A stretch of DNA of 64,000 bases from positions 186,001 to 250,000 of the forward strand of contig NZ_JAFLHG010000001.1 in assembly GCF_018717645.1 (NCBI RefSeq), read 5' to 3'. Source of the DNA: Microbacterium flavum. Its GTDB lineage: Bacteria; Actinomycetota; Actinomycetes; Actinomycetales; Microbacteriaceae. The notes beneath the pieces were generated by a model. The model had not been told where the DNA came from. It saw only the letters and a list, made by a program, of their open reading frames with translations, and did no database searches. A program made the translations under genes and the position numbers. Below, one piece after another: positions 16,530-24,268 of the stretch (its first letter is position 1; every line of letters starts with the position of its first letter).

Positions 16530-17480
16530 CTAGAGCGCGCTGATGCGCCAGGAGGCCGAGGCTCGGCCGCCGGGCGCGAGCACCACGAGACCGGCGTCGT
16601 AGTCGTAGCGGCCGGCGTTGAAGGCATCGGGTGCGCACGTCATCGGCTCGACGGCGAGACCGGCGCGGTGGAACGGCTGGCTCGGTCCCCCGGGGAGGTC
16701 GGCGGTGTGCACCTGCACCCACGGGCACGCGGCATCCCACGTCACCTGCACGCCCGTGCCGTCAGGATCCGTGAGGGTCACGGTGGCGGTGCCGTCTGAC
16801 GCACGCTCGAGGCCCGTGTACGCATGATCCAGCTCGACCGCGCCGAGGACGCGGGGTGCGCGCCAGTCGAACCGGTCGGGCTCGAACTCGGCGACGGACT
16901 TCAGGCCGAGCGGCGCGAGCCGGTCGGGCGTCACGTCCAGGACGTCAGCGGCGGGGAGCGCGAGCGTCCAGGTGTCGAGCGCACCGGGGCCGGCCACGAG
17001 GTAGGGGTGGGATCCCGTACCGAAGGGAGCGGCATCCGGGCTCTCGTTGACGGCTCGGACGGTCTGCGTCAGTCCCTGCTCGTCGAGGACGAAAGCGGTC
17101 TCGACGCGCACCCGCCACGGGTAGCTCGTCCGGGGCTCGATGACGGCGGTCAACGTGAGGGCGGCCTCCGAGCGTTCGGCCGGAGCGAAGTCGAGCCAGC
17201 TGACGAGCCCGTGCAGCGCATGGCCGCGGCGCGGCTCGGTGAGGGCGAGCTCGTATTCGGAGCCACCGAAGGTGTACCGCCCGTCGATGACGCGGTTCGG
17301 CCACGGCGCGAGGAGCGCGCCGCGGGATCCTGGCCGCACCTCGTCGGCGGCGAACGGCACGATGAGGTCGCGCCCGTCGTAGCGCAGCGCGCGAAGGCTG
17401 GCTCCCACGCTGGCGATCTCCGCTTCGTAGGCACCGGCGCGGAGGGTGAACGGGGTGCCGGAGCGGGGCGTGACGGTCAT
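16530..17480 (-). CDS. Aldose 1-epimerase family protein
   Basis: A 316-residue beta-sandwich protein of the galactose-mutarotase superfamily. Visible are NRVIDGRYTFGG near residue 60, the first catalytic His in RGHALHGLVSW, the second His in FGTGSHPYLV (about residue 165), and the catalytic Glu in GLAVEPMTCAPDAFN near the C-terminus. It should interconvert alpha and beta anomers of aldohexoses in the cytoplasm. ATG at 17480 has only a weak upstream signal (GAGAAT). The gene is convergent with the CsbD-like gene and lies 48 bp downstream of the sulfurtransferase gene on the same strand, with no functional link evident. Confidence 0.9.
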   Translation of the reverse strand: MTVTPRSGTPFTLRAGAYEAEIASVGASLRALRYDGRDLIVPFAADEVRPGSRGALLAPWPNRVIDGRYTFGGSEYELALTEPRRGHALHGLVSWLDFAPAERSEAALTLTAVIEPRTSYPWRVRVETAFVLDEQGLTQTVRAVNESPDAAPFGTGSHPYLVAGPGALDTWTLALPAADVLDVTPDRLAPLGLKSVAEFEPDRFDWRAPRVLGAVELDHAYTGLERASDGTATVTLTDPDGTGVQVTWDAACPWVQVHTADLPGGPSQPFHRAGLAVEPMTCAPDAFNAGRYDYDAGLVVLAPGGRASASWRISAL

Positions 17481-17528
17481 GAGGTCATTCTCGTGGATGC
17501 CGCCCCTCCGGGTCGGCGATCCCACCGA

Positions 17529-18377
17529 TCAGGGCGTCGACCCGGTCGCCACGGGGCGGGCCGGATCGTTCGACCACTGGCTCCACGACCCCGGATACAG
17601 CGCCGCGTCATAGCCGGCGACGGCGAGGGCGAGCACCTCCTGGGCCGCGCTGACGCCGGACCCGCAGTAGACGCCGACCTGCCCGGACCCGACTCCGACT
17701 CCGAGCGTCGAGAACCGCTCGCGCAGCTCCACGGGGGTGCGGAGGGTGCCGTCCGGGTTCAGATTCTCGGTGGTCGGGGCGCTGACCGCGCCGGGGATGT
17801 GGCCGGCGCGGGGATCGATCGGCTCGACCTCGCCGCGATACCGCTCCCCCGCGCGAGCGTCGAACAGGATCCCGTCCGCGCCTGCGGCGAGAGCGGCGGC
17901 CTCATCGGCGCTGAGGCGCGTGCGCTGCCCGGGGCGCAGGGTCACGGCCCCCGGCTCCGCGTCGACCTGGCCGGCCTCGAGGCCGAGCCCGGCGGCACGC
18001 CATGCCGCCAGACCACCGTCGAGGACGCGTGCGGCGACGCCGGCATCCGTCAGCATCCACCAGGCGCGCGCGGCGGCCCATCCTTTGTCGTCGTCGTACA
18101 CGACGACCTCGTCCCCATCGTCGACGCCCCAGCCGCGGACCGTCGCCTGGAACCGCTCGGGGGTCGGCAGCGGATGTCTGCCCTCCTGCGGCGCGCCGTC
18201 GGCGGCGAGGTCGTGCTCGAGGTCGACGAAGACGGCGCCGGGAATGTGGCCCTCGAGGTAGAGCGGATGCCCTGGAGGGCCGCCGAGCTTCCACCGGACG
18301 TCGAGGACGATCGGAGGGCGGGCGGTGCGGAGGGCATCGGCGAGTTCCGACGCGGAGGTGAGGTGCTCGCGGGTCAT
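17529..18377 (-). CDS. Thiosulfate/3-mercaptopyruvate sulfurtransferase (tandem rhodanese)
   Basis: A 282-residue protein with two rhodanese domains. The N-terminal domain is catalytically dead: its active-site position reads VYDDDKG without Cys. The C-terminal domain carries the active cysteine in VYCGSGVSAAQEV; the CGSGVTA-like loop fits 3-mercaptopyruvate or thiosulfate sulfurtransferases. ELGGPPGHPLYLEGHIPGA-like segments mark the start of each domain. It transfers sulfane sulfur to cyanide or thiols in the cytosol. ATG 18377 has TAGCGT 13 to 8 bases upstream, so the message may be leaderless. It sits between a PadR gene and an epimerase gene, all on the minus strand. Confidence 0.92.
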   Translation of the reverse strand: MTREHLTSASELADALRTARPPIVLDVRWKLGGPPGHPLYLEGHIPGAVFVDLEHDLAADGAPQEGRHPLPTPERFQATVRGWGVDDGDEVVVYDDDKGWAAARAWWMLTDAGVAARVLDGGLAAWRAAGLGLEAGQVDAEPGAVTLRPGQRTRLSADEAAALAAGADGILFDARAGERYRGEVEPIDPRAGHIPGAVSAPTTENLNPDGTLRTPVELRERFSTLGVGVGSGQVGVYCGSGVSAAQEVLALAVAGYDAALYPGSWSQWSNDPARPVATGSTP

Positions 18378-18384
18378 GGATCCG

Positions 18385-18390
18385 ACGCTA
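18385..18390 (-). promoter_or_regulatory. -10 hexamer TAGCGT, promoter of sulfurtransferase gene
   Basis: TAGCGT on the minus strand is 13 to 8 bases before ATG 18377; no Shine-Dalgarno is present. Confidence 0.45.
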
Positions 18391-18423
18391 CCGTTCCGTC
18401 GGCGGTGTGGACGGGGCGCGCGC

Positions 18424-19035
18424 TCAGAGCACTTTGGCCGGTCGACCGCGCTTCGGCGCGTCCGTCGTGAGCTCGAGCGCACGCCTCTGCGACGGGCGCT
18501 CCGAGAGGCGCTCAGCGGCCAGCTCGAGCCATCGCACCTCCGCCTCCGCTGCGAAGACCATCGCGTCCAGGACCAGCGAGCGAGCGAAGGCCTCAGCCTC
18601 CGCCCTTTCGCCGTGGCCGTCGCCGGCCGTGACGCTCTGCCGACGGAGTCCGTCCAGCAGGCGGACGTGGGCGAGGGACGCTCGGTGCTGCTCCCGGATG
18701 ACGTCGTCGGCGTCGACGCCGGGGAGCGTGGCGGCGACGGCGATCTTGATCGCCAGCTCGTCTCGGGTGCCCGTGGTCCGGGCGATCGGAGACGACCACC
18801 ATGCGCGCACCTCGGCGGATCCGTCCTCGGTGATCGCCCAGTACACATGCCCCTGCTCGTCGGTCTCGCCCTTCGCGACGAGCCCGTCTCGTTCGAGCCG
18901 TTCGAGCGTGTTGTAGATCTGACCGACGTTCAGCGGCCACGTCGAGCCGGTCCGGCGCTCGAACTCCGCCCGCAGCTGGTAGCCGTAGCACGGCCCCTGA
19001 TCGAGGATCGCCAACAGGCTCTGTCGCACCGACAT
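18424..19035 (-). CDS. PadR family transcriptional regulator
   Basis: A 203-residue PadR protein of the long (two-domain) type. The winged helix is LLAILDQGPCYGYQLRAEFE followed by NVGQIYNTLERLERDGLV, the most conserved PadR motif; the C-terminal 100 residues are the helical dimerisation domain. PadR proteins repress stress or efflux genes and themselves. The ATG at 19035 has GGGGAG 8 bases upstream. No efflux gene is adjacent; the divergent alarmone synthetase gene is the nearest candidate target. Its promoter region contains repeated CCGAGTAT and GCATAC words, a likely operator, so autoregulation is expected. Confidence 0.92.
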   Translation of the reverse strand: MSVRQSLLAILDQGPCYGYQLRAEFERRTGSTWPLNVGQIYNTLERLERDGLVAKGETDEQGHVYWAITEDGSAEVRAWWSSPIARTTGTRDELAIKIAVAATLPGVDADDVIREQHRASLAHVRLLDGLRRQSVTAGDGHGERAEAEAFARSLVLDAMVFAAEAEVRWLELAAERLSERPSQRRALELTTDAPKRGRPAKVL

Positions 19036-19055
19036 CCGCCGCTCCCCCCGCTCGG

Positions 19056-19093
19056 CATACATACCGAGTATCTGGTTTCCGAGTATATGCATA
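19056..19093. promoter_or_regulatory. Repeated CCGAGTAT/GCATAC words, putative PadR operator
   Basis: CCGAGTAT occurs at 19064-19071 and 19079-19086, 15 bases apart, flanked by GCATAC on both sides. The block lies 20-60 bases upstream of the PadR start codon in an AT-rich island. Confidence 0.5.
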
Positions 19094-19175
19094 CCCGGAA
19101 GCACGGGAGCGGCAGGCCCGGATCGCCGGACGCCCCCGACCTTCGAACGCACAGCTTCCGCGTAGCCCGGCCGGG

Positions 19176-19181
19176 TACGGT
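19176..19181 (+). promoter_or_regulatory. -10 hexamer TACGGT, promoter of alarmone synthetase gene
   Basis: TACGGT lies 13 to 8 bases before the GTG at 19189 and is the main reason for choosing that start. Confidence 0.5.
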
Positions 19182-19188
19182 CGTGCGG

Positions 19189-19899
19189 GTGAGCACTGCC
19201 GCGCGAGACCTGATGGTGGCGACGTCCGAAGGGGTCGAGTCCTTCTCCCCGGATCAGCTGCGGACGATGCGCGACGAGTTCCAGCGGTTCCTGCTGGAGT
19301 ATCAGTTCGGGCTCCGCGAGGTCGAGACCAAGCTCGGCATCCTGCGCGACGAGTTCCAGCAGATGCACGACTACAACCCGATCGAGCACGTCTCCAGTCG
19401 GGTGAAGACGGCGGACAGCCTCGTCGAGAAGCTCGTCCGGAAGGGCGTGGATCCTGCGTTCGACGCGATCCGCGCGGAGATCACCGACATCGCCGGCATC
19501 CGGGTGACCACGAGCTTCACGAAGGACGCCTATCGCCTCTTCGACCTGCTCACCACGCAGGACGACATCACCGTGCGAACCGTGAAGGACTACATCGCCG
19601 CCCCGAAGGCCAACGGGTACAAGAGCCTGCACGTCATCGTCGAGGTACCGGTGTTCCTCTCCACGGGCCGCGTCGATGTGGCGGTCGAGGTGCAGTTCCG
19701 CACGATCGCGATGGACTTCTGGGCGAGCCTCGAGCACAAGATCTACTACAAGTTCGGCGGCATCGTCCCCGACGGCCTGCTGGCCGAGTTGAAGGATGCC
19801 GCCGACTCGGCCGCCCTGCTCGACGCCCGGATGGAGCGTCTGCACGGCGAGCTCCACGGAGACCCGTTCCTCGCGCCCGGCAGTGTGCGGCCGGTGTGA
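19189..19899 (+). CDS. Small alarmone synthetase (RelA/SpoT synthetase domain only)
   Basis: A 236-residue single-domain (p)ppGpp synthetase. Synthetase motifs are in order: SSRVKTADSLVEKL, ITDIAGIRVTTSF, APKANGYKSLHVIV and VEVQFRTIAMDFWASLEHK. There is no HD hydrolase, TGS or ACT domain, so it matches the RelP/RelQ-like small synthetases that make alarmones when transcriptionally induced. The GTG at 19189 is preferred over GTG 19183 and ATG 19213 on promoter position. It is divergent from the PadR regulator with a 153-bp gap holding the putative PadR operator, and 29 bp ahead of a DUF1992 gene that has its own promoter. Confidence 0.93.
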   Translation: MSTAARDLMVATSEGVESFSPDQLRTMRDEFQRFLLEYQFGLREVETKLGILRDEFQQMHDYNPIEHVSSRVKTADSLVEKLVRKGVDPAFDAIRAEITDIAGIRVTTSFTKDAYRLFDLLTTQDDITVRTVKDYIAAPKANGYKSLHVIVEVPVFLSTGRVDVAVEVQFRTIAMDFWASLEHKIYYKFGGIVPDGLLAELKDAADSAALLDARMERLHGELHGDPFLAPGSVRPV

Positions 19900-19916
19900 G
19901 CGCGGCGCGCGCGACG

Positions 19917-19922
19917 TAGCCT
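19917..19922 (+). promoter_or_regulatory. -10 hexamer TAGCCT, leaderless promoter of DUF1992 gene
   Basis: TAGCCT is exactly 12 to 7 bases before the ATG at 19929. Confidence 0.55.
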
Positions 19923-19928
19923 GGACGT

Positions 19929-20525
19929 ATGAGCGAGGACCCGCGCCTGGAGGCTGCGCGGTACCGCGCGGCCCGCGCCGCCCGCGCGGACACCGAACAG
20001 GGCGAGGATGCCGCCGAGGCATCCGGTGACCCCGCCGCCGACGCGCCCGAAGCGCAGGAGGCCACGGCGCCGACCGCGCACGATCGGGCTCTCTATGTGG
20101 AGACGGCCATCCAGCAGGCGATCCGTCGCGGCGACTTCGATGACCTTCCGGGTGCCGGCAAGCCGCTGGAAGGCCTGGGAGACCGTCACGACCCCGATTG
20201 GTGGATCCGCCGGAAGATCCAGACCGAGAAGCTCACCGGACTCGGCCCGCCCGCGCTCATGCTGCGCACGGAGGCGGCCGAGTTCGAGGACCGGCTCGAC
20301 GCTCTGACGCGCGCCGCCGACGTCCGCGCCCACGTGGAGGACTTCAACCGCCGCGTCGTCGATGCGCGCCGACAGCTCCTCGGCGGGCCGCCGGTGGTCA
20401 CGCCCACACGCGACCCCGAGGCGGACGTGGTCGCGTGGGAGGAGCGACGCGCCGCGCGAGCAGCCGCGGCGCGCCGACCGGAGGCATCACCGCCGCGGCG
20501 GCGGGGGCTCTTCCGCCGACGCTGA
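19929..20525 (+). CDS. DUF1992 (DnaJ-homologue subfamily C member 28-like) protein
   Basis: A 198-residue cytoplasmic protein. After an acidic Ala-rich region of 55 residues it has the DUF1992 core: AIQQAIRRGDFDDLPGAGKP at about 60-79 and LMLRTEAAEFEDRL later. The family is widespread and related to the C-terminal part of eukaryotic DNAJC28, but this protein has no J domain; its role is unknown. The last 20 residues are very basic (RRRGLFRRR). A leaderless-type promoter fixes ATG 19929. The gene is convergent with the cystathionine gamma-synthase gene, separated by a hairpin at 20534-20560. Confidence 0.88.
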   Translation: MSEDPRLEAARYRAARAARADTEQGEDAAEASGDPAADAPEAQEATAPTAHDRALYVETAIQQAIRRGDFDDLPGAGKPLEGLGDRHDPDWWIRRKIQTEKLTGLGPPALMLRTEAAEFEDRLDALTRAADVRAHVEDFNRRVVDARRQLLGGPPVVTPTRDPEADVVAWEERRAARAAAARRPEASPPRRRGLFRRR

Positions 20526-20533
20526 CGGGGCGA

Positions 20534-20560
20534 CCGACGGGCGCGCCACACCCCCGTCGG
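20534..20560. terminator. Hairpin between convergent genes
   Basis: CCGACGGG (20534-20541) pairs with CCCGTCGG (20553-20560) across an 11-base loop between two convergent stop codons; likely a two-way terminator without T-run. Confidence 0.5.
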
Positions 20561-20567
20561 CACGCGC

Positions 20568-21722
20568 TCAGCGCGCGAGCGCCTGCTCGATGTCCGCGAG
20601 GAGGTCGGCGGCATCCTCGATCCCGACCGACAGGCGCACGATCTCGACCGGCACCGCCGCCTCCGTCCCGCGCACCGACGCGTGGGTCATGGCATCGGGG
20701 TAGTTCACGAGCGACTCGACGCCGCCGAGCGACTCGGCGAGGGTGAACAGCCGGGTCGATTCGGCGAAGCGACGCGCAGCCTCCCCCGATTCGAGCGCCA
20801 CGGACACGATCCCGCCGAAGCCCGACATCTGCCGCGCGGCGAGCTCGCGCCCCGGATGGGACTCCAGGCCCGGATAGTAGACGCGCGCCACCCTTTCATT
20901 CCCCTCGAGGAATGCGGCGATCGCCGCTCCGTTCTCGCTGTGGCGCTGCATCCGCACGGCCAGCGTCTTGATGCCCCGCGTGGTGAGCCAGGCGTCGAGC
21001 GGACCCGAGACGGCGCCGACGGCGTATTGCAGGAAGGCGATGCGCTCCGCCAGCGCGTCGTCGTTCAGCACCAGCGCTCCCCCGACGACATCGGAGTGCC
21101 CGCCGAGGTACTTGGTGGTCGAGTGGACGACGACGTCGGCTCCCAGGGAGAGCGGCTGCTGCAGGGCGGGCGTCGCGAAGGTGTTGTCGACGACGACGAG
21201 CGCGCCGGCATCGTGCCCGATCCGCGCGAGGCCGGAGATGTCGGTGATGCGCAGCAGCGGGTTCGAGGGCGTCTCGACCCACAGCAGCCGCGGCGGGCGG
21301 GCGGCGACAGCCGCGCGGACGGCGTCCGGATCGCTCATGTCGACCACCCGCAGGCGCACGCCCCACGGGCCCAGCACGCGCGAGAGGAGGCGGTGGGTGC
21401 CCCCGTACACGTCGTCGCCGAGCAGGACCTCGTCTCCCGGCTCGAGCGCGGCGCGCAGCAGGGTGTCCTCCGCGGCGAGTCCCGAGGCGAACGAGAACGC
21501 GTGCGCTCCGCCTTCGATCGCCGCGAGCTGGAGCTGCAGCGCCGTACGCGTCGGGTTGCCGCTGCGACCGTACTCGTACCCTTGGCGCAGACCGCCGATG
21601 CCGTCCTGCGCATACGTCGTGGAGAAGTGCACGGGCGGGATGACGGCCCCGGTCGCGGCGTCGGGATCCTGCCCCGCGTGGACGGCGAGGCTCGCGAACC
21701 CGCGGGCGGAGTCGAGGGTCAT
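20568..21722 (-). CDS. metB: Cystathionine gamma-synthase / gamma-lyase
   Basis: A 384-residue Cys/Met-metabolism PLP enzyme of typical length. The PLP lysine is in VVHSTTKYLGGHSDVVGG (about residue 205), the phosphate contact in YGRSGNPTRTALQ, and SFASGLAAEDTLL precedes. The ATG overlaps the stop of the cystathionine beta-synthase gene (ATGA), which places it in reverse transsulfuration, where it would cleave cystathionine to cysteine, 2-oxobutyrate and ammonia; in actinobacteria enzymes of this type often have both synthase and lyase activity, and the sequence alone does not decide. The conserved ending ESLVNYPDAMTHASV and EIVRLSVGIED is intact. Confidence 0.92.
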   Translation of the reverse strand: MTLDSARGFASLAVHAGQDPDAATGAVIPPVHFSTTYAQDGIGGLRQGYEYGRSGNPTRTALQLQLAAIEGGAHAFSFASGLAAEDTLLRAALEPGDEVLLGDDVYGGTHRLLSRVLGPWGVRLRVVDMSDPDAVRAAVAARPPRLLWVETPSNPLLRITDISGLARIGHDAGALVVVDNTFATPALQQPLSLGADVVVHSTTKYLGGHSDVVGGALVLNDDALAERIAFLQYAVGAVSGPLDAWLTTRGIKTLAVRMQRHSENGAAIAAFLEGNERVARVYYPGLESHPGRELAARQMSGFGGIVSVALESGEAARRFAESTRLFTLAESLGGVESLVNYPDAMTHASVRGTEAAVPVEIVRLSVGIEDAADLLADIEQALAR

Positions 21723-22702
21723 GAGAGTGCTCCTTCGGTGAGGGTGTCCAGGGGGATGCCGCGGGCGTCGAGCCACGCGTCGTCGTACAGCTTCGTGAGG
21801 TAGCCGCGGCCGTGGTCGGGGAGGATGACGACCACGACGGCGTCCGCGGGAAGGTGCCGCGCGACGCGGAGGGCCGCGACGACGGCCAGGCCGGAGGATC
21901 CTCCGACGAGCAGTCCCTCCTCGCGGGCGAGACGGCGCGTCATGGCGAAGCTCTCGGCATCCGACACCCTCTCGTATCGGTCGACGACGGCGGGGTCGAA
22001 CGTGTCCGGGTAGAAGTCCTCCCCGACGCCCTCGACGGCGTAGCCGTGGATCGGGCCGCCGGAGTAGATCGACCCCTCCGGATCGGCGCCCACCACCACG
22101 ACCTCCTCGGCGGTCGCGTCCTTCAGGAACCGGCCGGTCCCGCTGATCGTGCCGCCCGTGCCGATGCCCGCGACGAGGTGGGTGACCCTGCCGTCGGTGT
22201 CGCGCCAGATCTCGGGACCGGTCGTCTCGTAGTGCGCGCGGGGGCCGTTCGGGTTCGCGAACTGGTTGGGCTTGAACGCGCCGGGGATCTCGCGCGCCAG
22301 CCGGTCGGACACGCTGTAGTAGGAGTCGGGATGCTCGGGCGGGACGTTCGTCGGCACCTCGACGACCTCGGCGCCGTACGCGCGGAGCACCGCGGTCTTC
22401 TCGCCGGTGAACTTGTCCGGCACGACGAAGACCATCCGGTAGCCCCGCTGCAACGCGACGAGGGCGAGTCCGACCCCCGTGTTGCCGCTCGTCGGCTCGA
22501 CGATCGTGCCGCCGGGGCGCAGCAGGCCGTCCCGCTCGGCGGCGTCGACGATGTTCCGCGCGATGCGGTCCTTCGCCGATCCGCCGGGATTCAGATACTC
22601 GACCTTCGCGAGGACGGTCGCGGCGACCCCGTCCGTGACGTGACCGAGGCGGACGAGGGGGGTGCCGCCGACGAGATCGGCGATGTGTGAGGCGTAGCGC
22701 AT
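21719..22702 (-). CDS. cbs: Cystathionine beta-synthase-type PLP enzyme (no CBS domain)
   Basis: A 327-residue fold-type II PLP enzyme. The PLP lysine is Lys44 in NPGGSAKDRIA, the cofactor phosphate loop is GIGTGGTISGTG, and PTSGNTGVGLAL binds substrate. Motifs EGVGEDFYPDTFD and SDAESFAMTRRLAREEG agree with cystathionine beta-synthases more than with O-acetylserine sulfhydrylases. It condenses serine or an activated serine with homocysteine. It lacks the N-terminal haem region and the C-terminal CBS pair, so no AdoMet control is expected. It is the first gene of a two-gene operon with the gamma-synthase/lyase and is divergent from metY, giving a small sulfur-amino-acid locus. Confidence 0.9.
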   Translation of the reverse strand: MRYASHIADLVGGTPLVRLGHVTDGVAATVLAKVEYLNPGGSAKDRIARNIVDAAERDGLLRPGGTIVEPTSGNTGVGLALVALQRGYRMVFVVPDKFTGEKTAVLRAYGAEVVEVPTNVPPEHPDSYYSVSDRLAREIPGAFKPNQFANPNGPRAHYETTGPEIWRDTDGRVTHLVAGIGTGGTISGTGRFLKDATAEEVVVVGADPEGSIYSGGPIHGYAVEGVGEDFYPDTFDPAVVDRYERVSDAESFAMTRRLAREEGLLVGGSSGLAVVAALRVARHLPADAVVVVILPDHGRGYLTKLYDDAWLDARGIPLDTLTEGALS

Positions 22703-22917
22703 GGGGTGTCCTGAGGATGGGCCGCGAACGACGGCCGAGCCGAAGGCTCAGGCGCAGGGCGTGCGGCGATTGTCGGGGTCGTCGGAGGAGCCGGGAACGG
22801 CTCAGCGACAACAGCGACAGGTCAGGGACACGCGTACACGGTAACCCGGAGGACGTCGCCGCAGGGCGGATGCCGCGAAGTGTTACGACGGGGACGTCAC
22901 AATCGGGACACCGCCCC

Positions 22918-22923
22918 TACGCT
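22918..22923 (+). promoter_or_regulatory. -10 hexamer TACGCT, leaderless promoter of metY
   Basis: TACGCT is exactly 12 to 7 bases before GTG 22930. A leaderless message excludes a 5' riboswitch for this promoter. A weak -35 (GTCACA) is about 17 bases further up. Confidence 0.55.
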
Positions 22924-22929
22924 GGCCGA

Positions 22930-24234
22930 GTGAGCACGAACGACGACTGGGACGGGTTCGGGTTCGACACCCGGCAGGTCCACGCCGGTGAGACGCCGGA
23001 GCGCGAACACGGAGCACGGGTCGCGCCGATCTACCTGACCGCGGCCTACCTCTTCGACGACTTCGCCGAGGCGGAGGCGCGATTCACGGGTGCGGCGGAG
23101 GGCCAGCTCTACTCACGGAATCTCAACCCCACCCACCAGGTGGCCGAGCGGCGGCTCGCGTCGCTCGAGGGCGGCACGGGCGCGATCGTCGTCGGATCGG
23201 GTCAGGCTGCGATCACCGGCCTGCTGCTGGGCCTCGCCGGCAGCGGCGAGCGCATCGTCTCCACCGCCAGCATCTACAGCGGAACACGGACCCTCTTCGA
23301 CCGCACGTTCGCGCGGCTCGGTGTCGCCGTGGACTACGTGCGCGTTCCCGGCGATCGCGCGGAGTGGGACCGGCTCATCGCACCGGAGACGAAGGCGATC
23401 TTCGTCGAGACGATCCCGAACCCGAAGAACGACCTGGTCGACATCGTGGCGGTCGCCGAGGTCGCCCGCGCCCACGGCATCCCGCTCGTCGTCGACAACA
23501 CGGTGGCGACGCCATACGTGATCCGGCCGCTCGAACTCGGCGCGGACGTCGTCGTGCACTCGTCGACGAAGTTCCTCACCGGTCACGGCGCCGCCCTCTC
23601 CGGCGCGATCGTCGACGGCGGCTCGTTCGACTGGGCAGGATCTGACCGCGCCTATCCGGGGATCACCGAGGCGCCCGCACCGGGTGCGGCGTCCTTCCTG
23701 GAGAAGTACGGCGAGCGGGCGCTCGAAGCCTTCCTCCGCTTCGGCATCGTCAACGACCTCGGTGCGGCGCTGTCGCCGGTGCATTCCTTCCTCCTCCAGC
23801 AGGGCATGGAGACGCTGTCTCTGCGGATGGATCGGCACCTCGCCAACGCGGAGGAGGTCGCGCGGTGGCTGACGCGGCATCCCGCCGTGGAGAGCGTCGA
23901 CTACGCCGGACTCCCGGACAGCCCGTATCACCGGATCGCACAGGAGCGCTTCGGCGGACGCGCGGGCTCCGTGTTCGCGTTCACCGTCCGCGGCGGGCGC
24001 GGCGGCGCGGAGCGCTTCTTCGACGCGCTCCGCGTGATCAGCCGGATGACGAACATCGGCGACGTGCGGTCGATGGCGCTGCACCCCGCGACGACGACGC
24101 ACGTCGCGTTCTCCGCCGAGGAGCGCGCGCGGCTCGGCATCACCGATGGCCTCATCCGCCTCTCGGTGGGGATCGAGACGGCCGGCGACCTCATCGCCGA
24201 CCTCGACCAGGCCCTGCGCGCAGCCGTCGCGTGA
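22930..24234 (+). CDS. metY: O-acetylhomoserine sulfhydrylase (aminocarboxypropyltransferase)
   Basis: A 434-residue member of the long MetY branch. It starts FDTRQVHAGETPEREHGARV, has the PLP lysine in VVHSSTKFLTGHGAALSG and ends with RMTNIGDVRSMALHPATTTH followed by IRLSVGIE, all diagnostic of O-acetylhomoserine sulfhydrylases. It makes homocysteine directly from O-acetylhomoserine and sulfide. An insertion around FEKYGERALEA/GAASFLEKYG compared with gamma-synthases is normal for this branch. GTG 22930 was chosen over upstream in-frame ATGs because of the leaderless-type hexamer. Divergent from the cbs-metB pair with a 227-bp gap. Confidence 0.93.
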   Translation: MSTNDDWDGFGFDTRQVHAGETPEREHGARVAPIYLTAAYLFDDFAEAEARFTGAAEGQLYSRNLNPTHQVAERRLASLEGGTGAIVVGSGQAAITGLLLGLAGSGERIVSTASIYSGTRTLFDRTFARLGVAVDYVRVPGDRAEWDRLIAPETKAIFVETIPNPKNDLVDIVAVAEVARAHGIPLVVDNTVATPYVIRPLELGADVVVHSSTKFLTGHGAALSGAIVDGGSFDWAGSDRAYPGITEAPAPGAASFLEKYGERALEAFLRFGIVNDLGAALSPVHSFLLQQGMETLSLRMDRHLANAEEVARWLTRHPAVESVDYAGLPDSPYHRIAQERFGGRAGSVFAFTVRGGRGGAERFFDALRVISRMTNIGDVRSMALHPATTTHVAFSAEERARLGITDGLIRLSVGIETAGDLIADLDQALRAAVA

Positions 24235-24244
24235 TGCCGTAGGC

Positions 24245-24267
24245 CCGGGCGTCAGGCCGTCGCCCGG
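24245..24267. terminator. Hairpin between metY and the sugar operon
   Basis: CCGGGCG (24245-24251) pairs with CGCCCGG (24261-24267) between convergent stop codons; a likely weak two-way terminator. Confidence 0.45.
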
Positions 24268-24268
24268 C

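Noticed and set aside
22703..22929. Possible SAM riboswitch before metY
   Set aside because: No recognisable SAM-II or SAM-IV core was found, and the TACGCT hexamer places the transcript start at the start codon.
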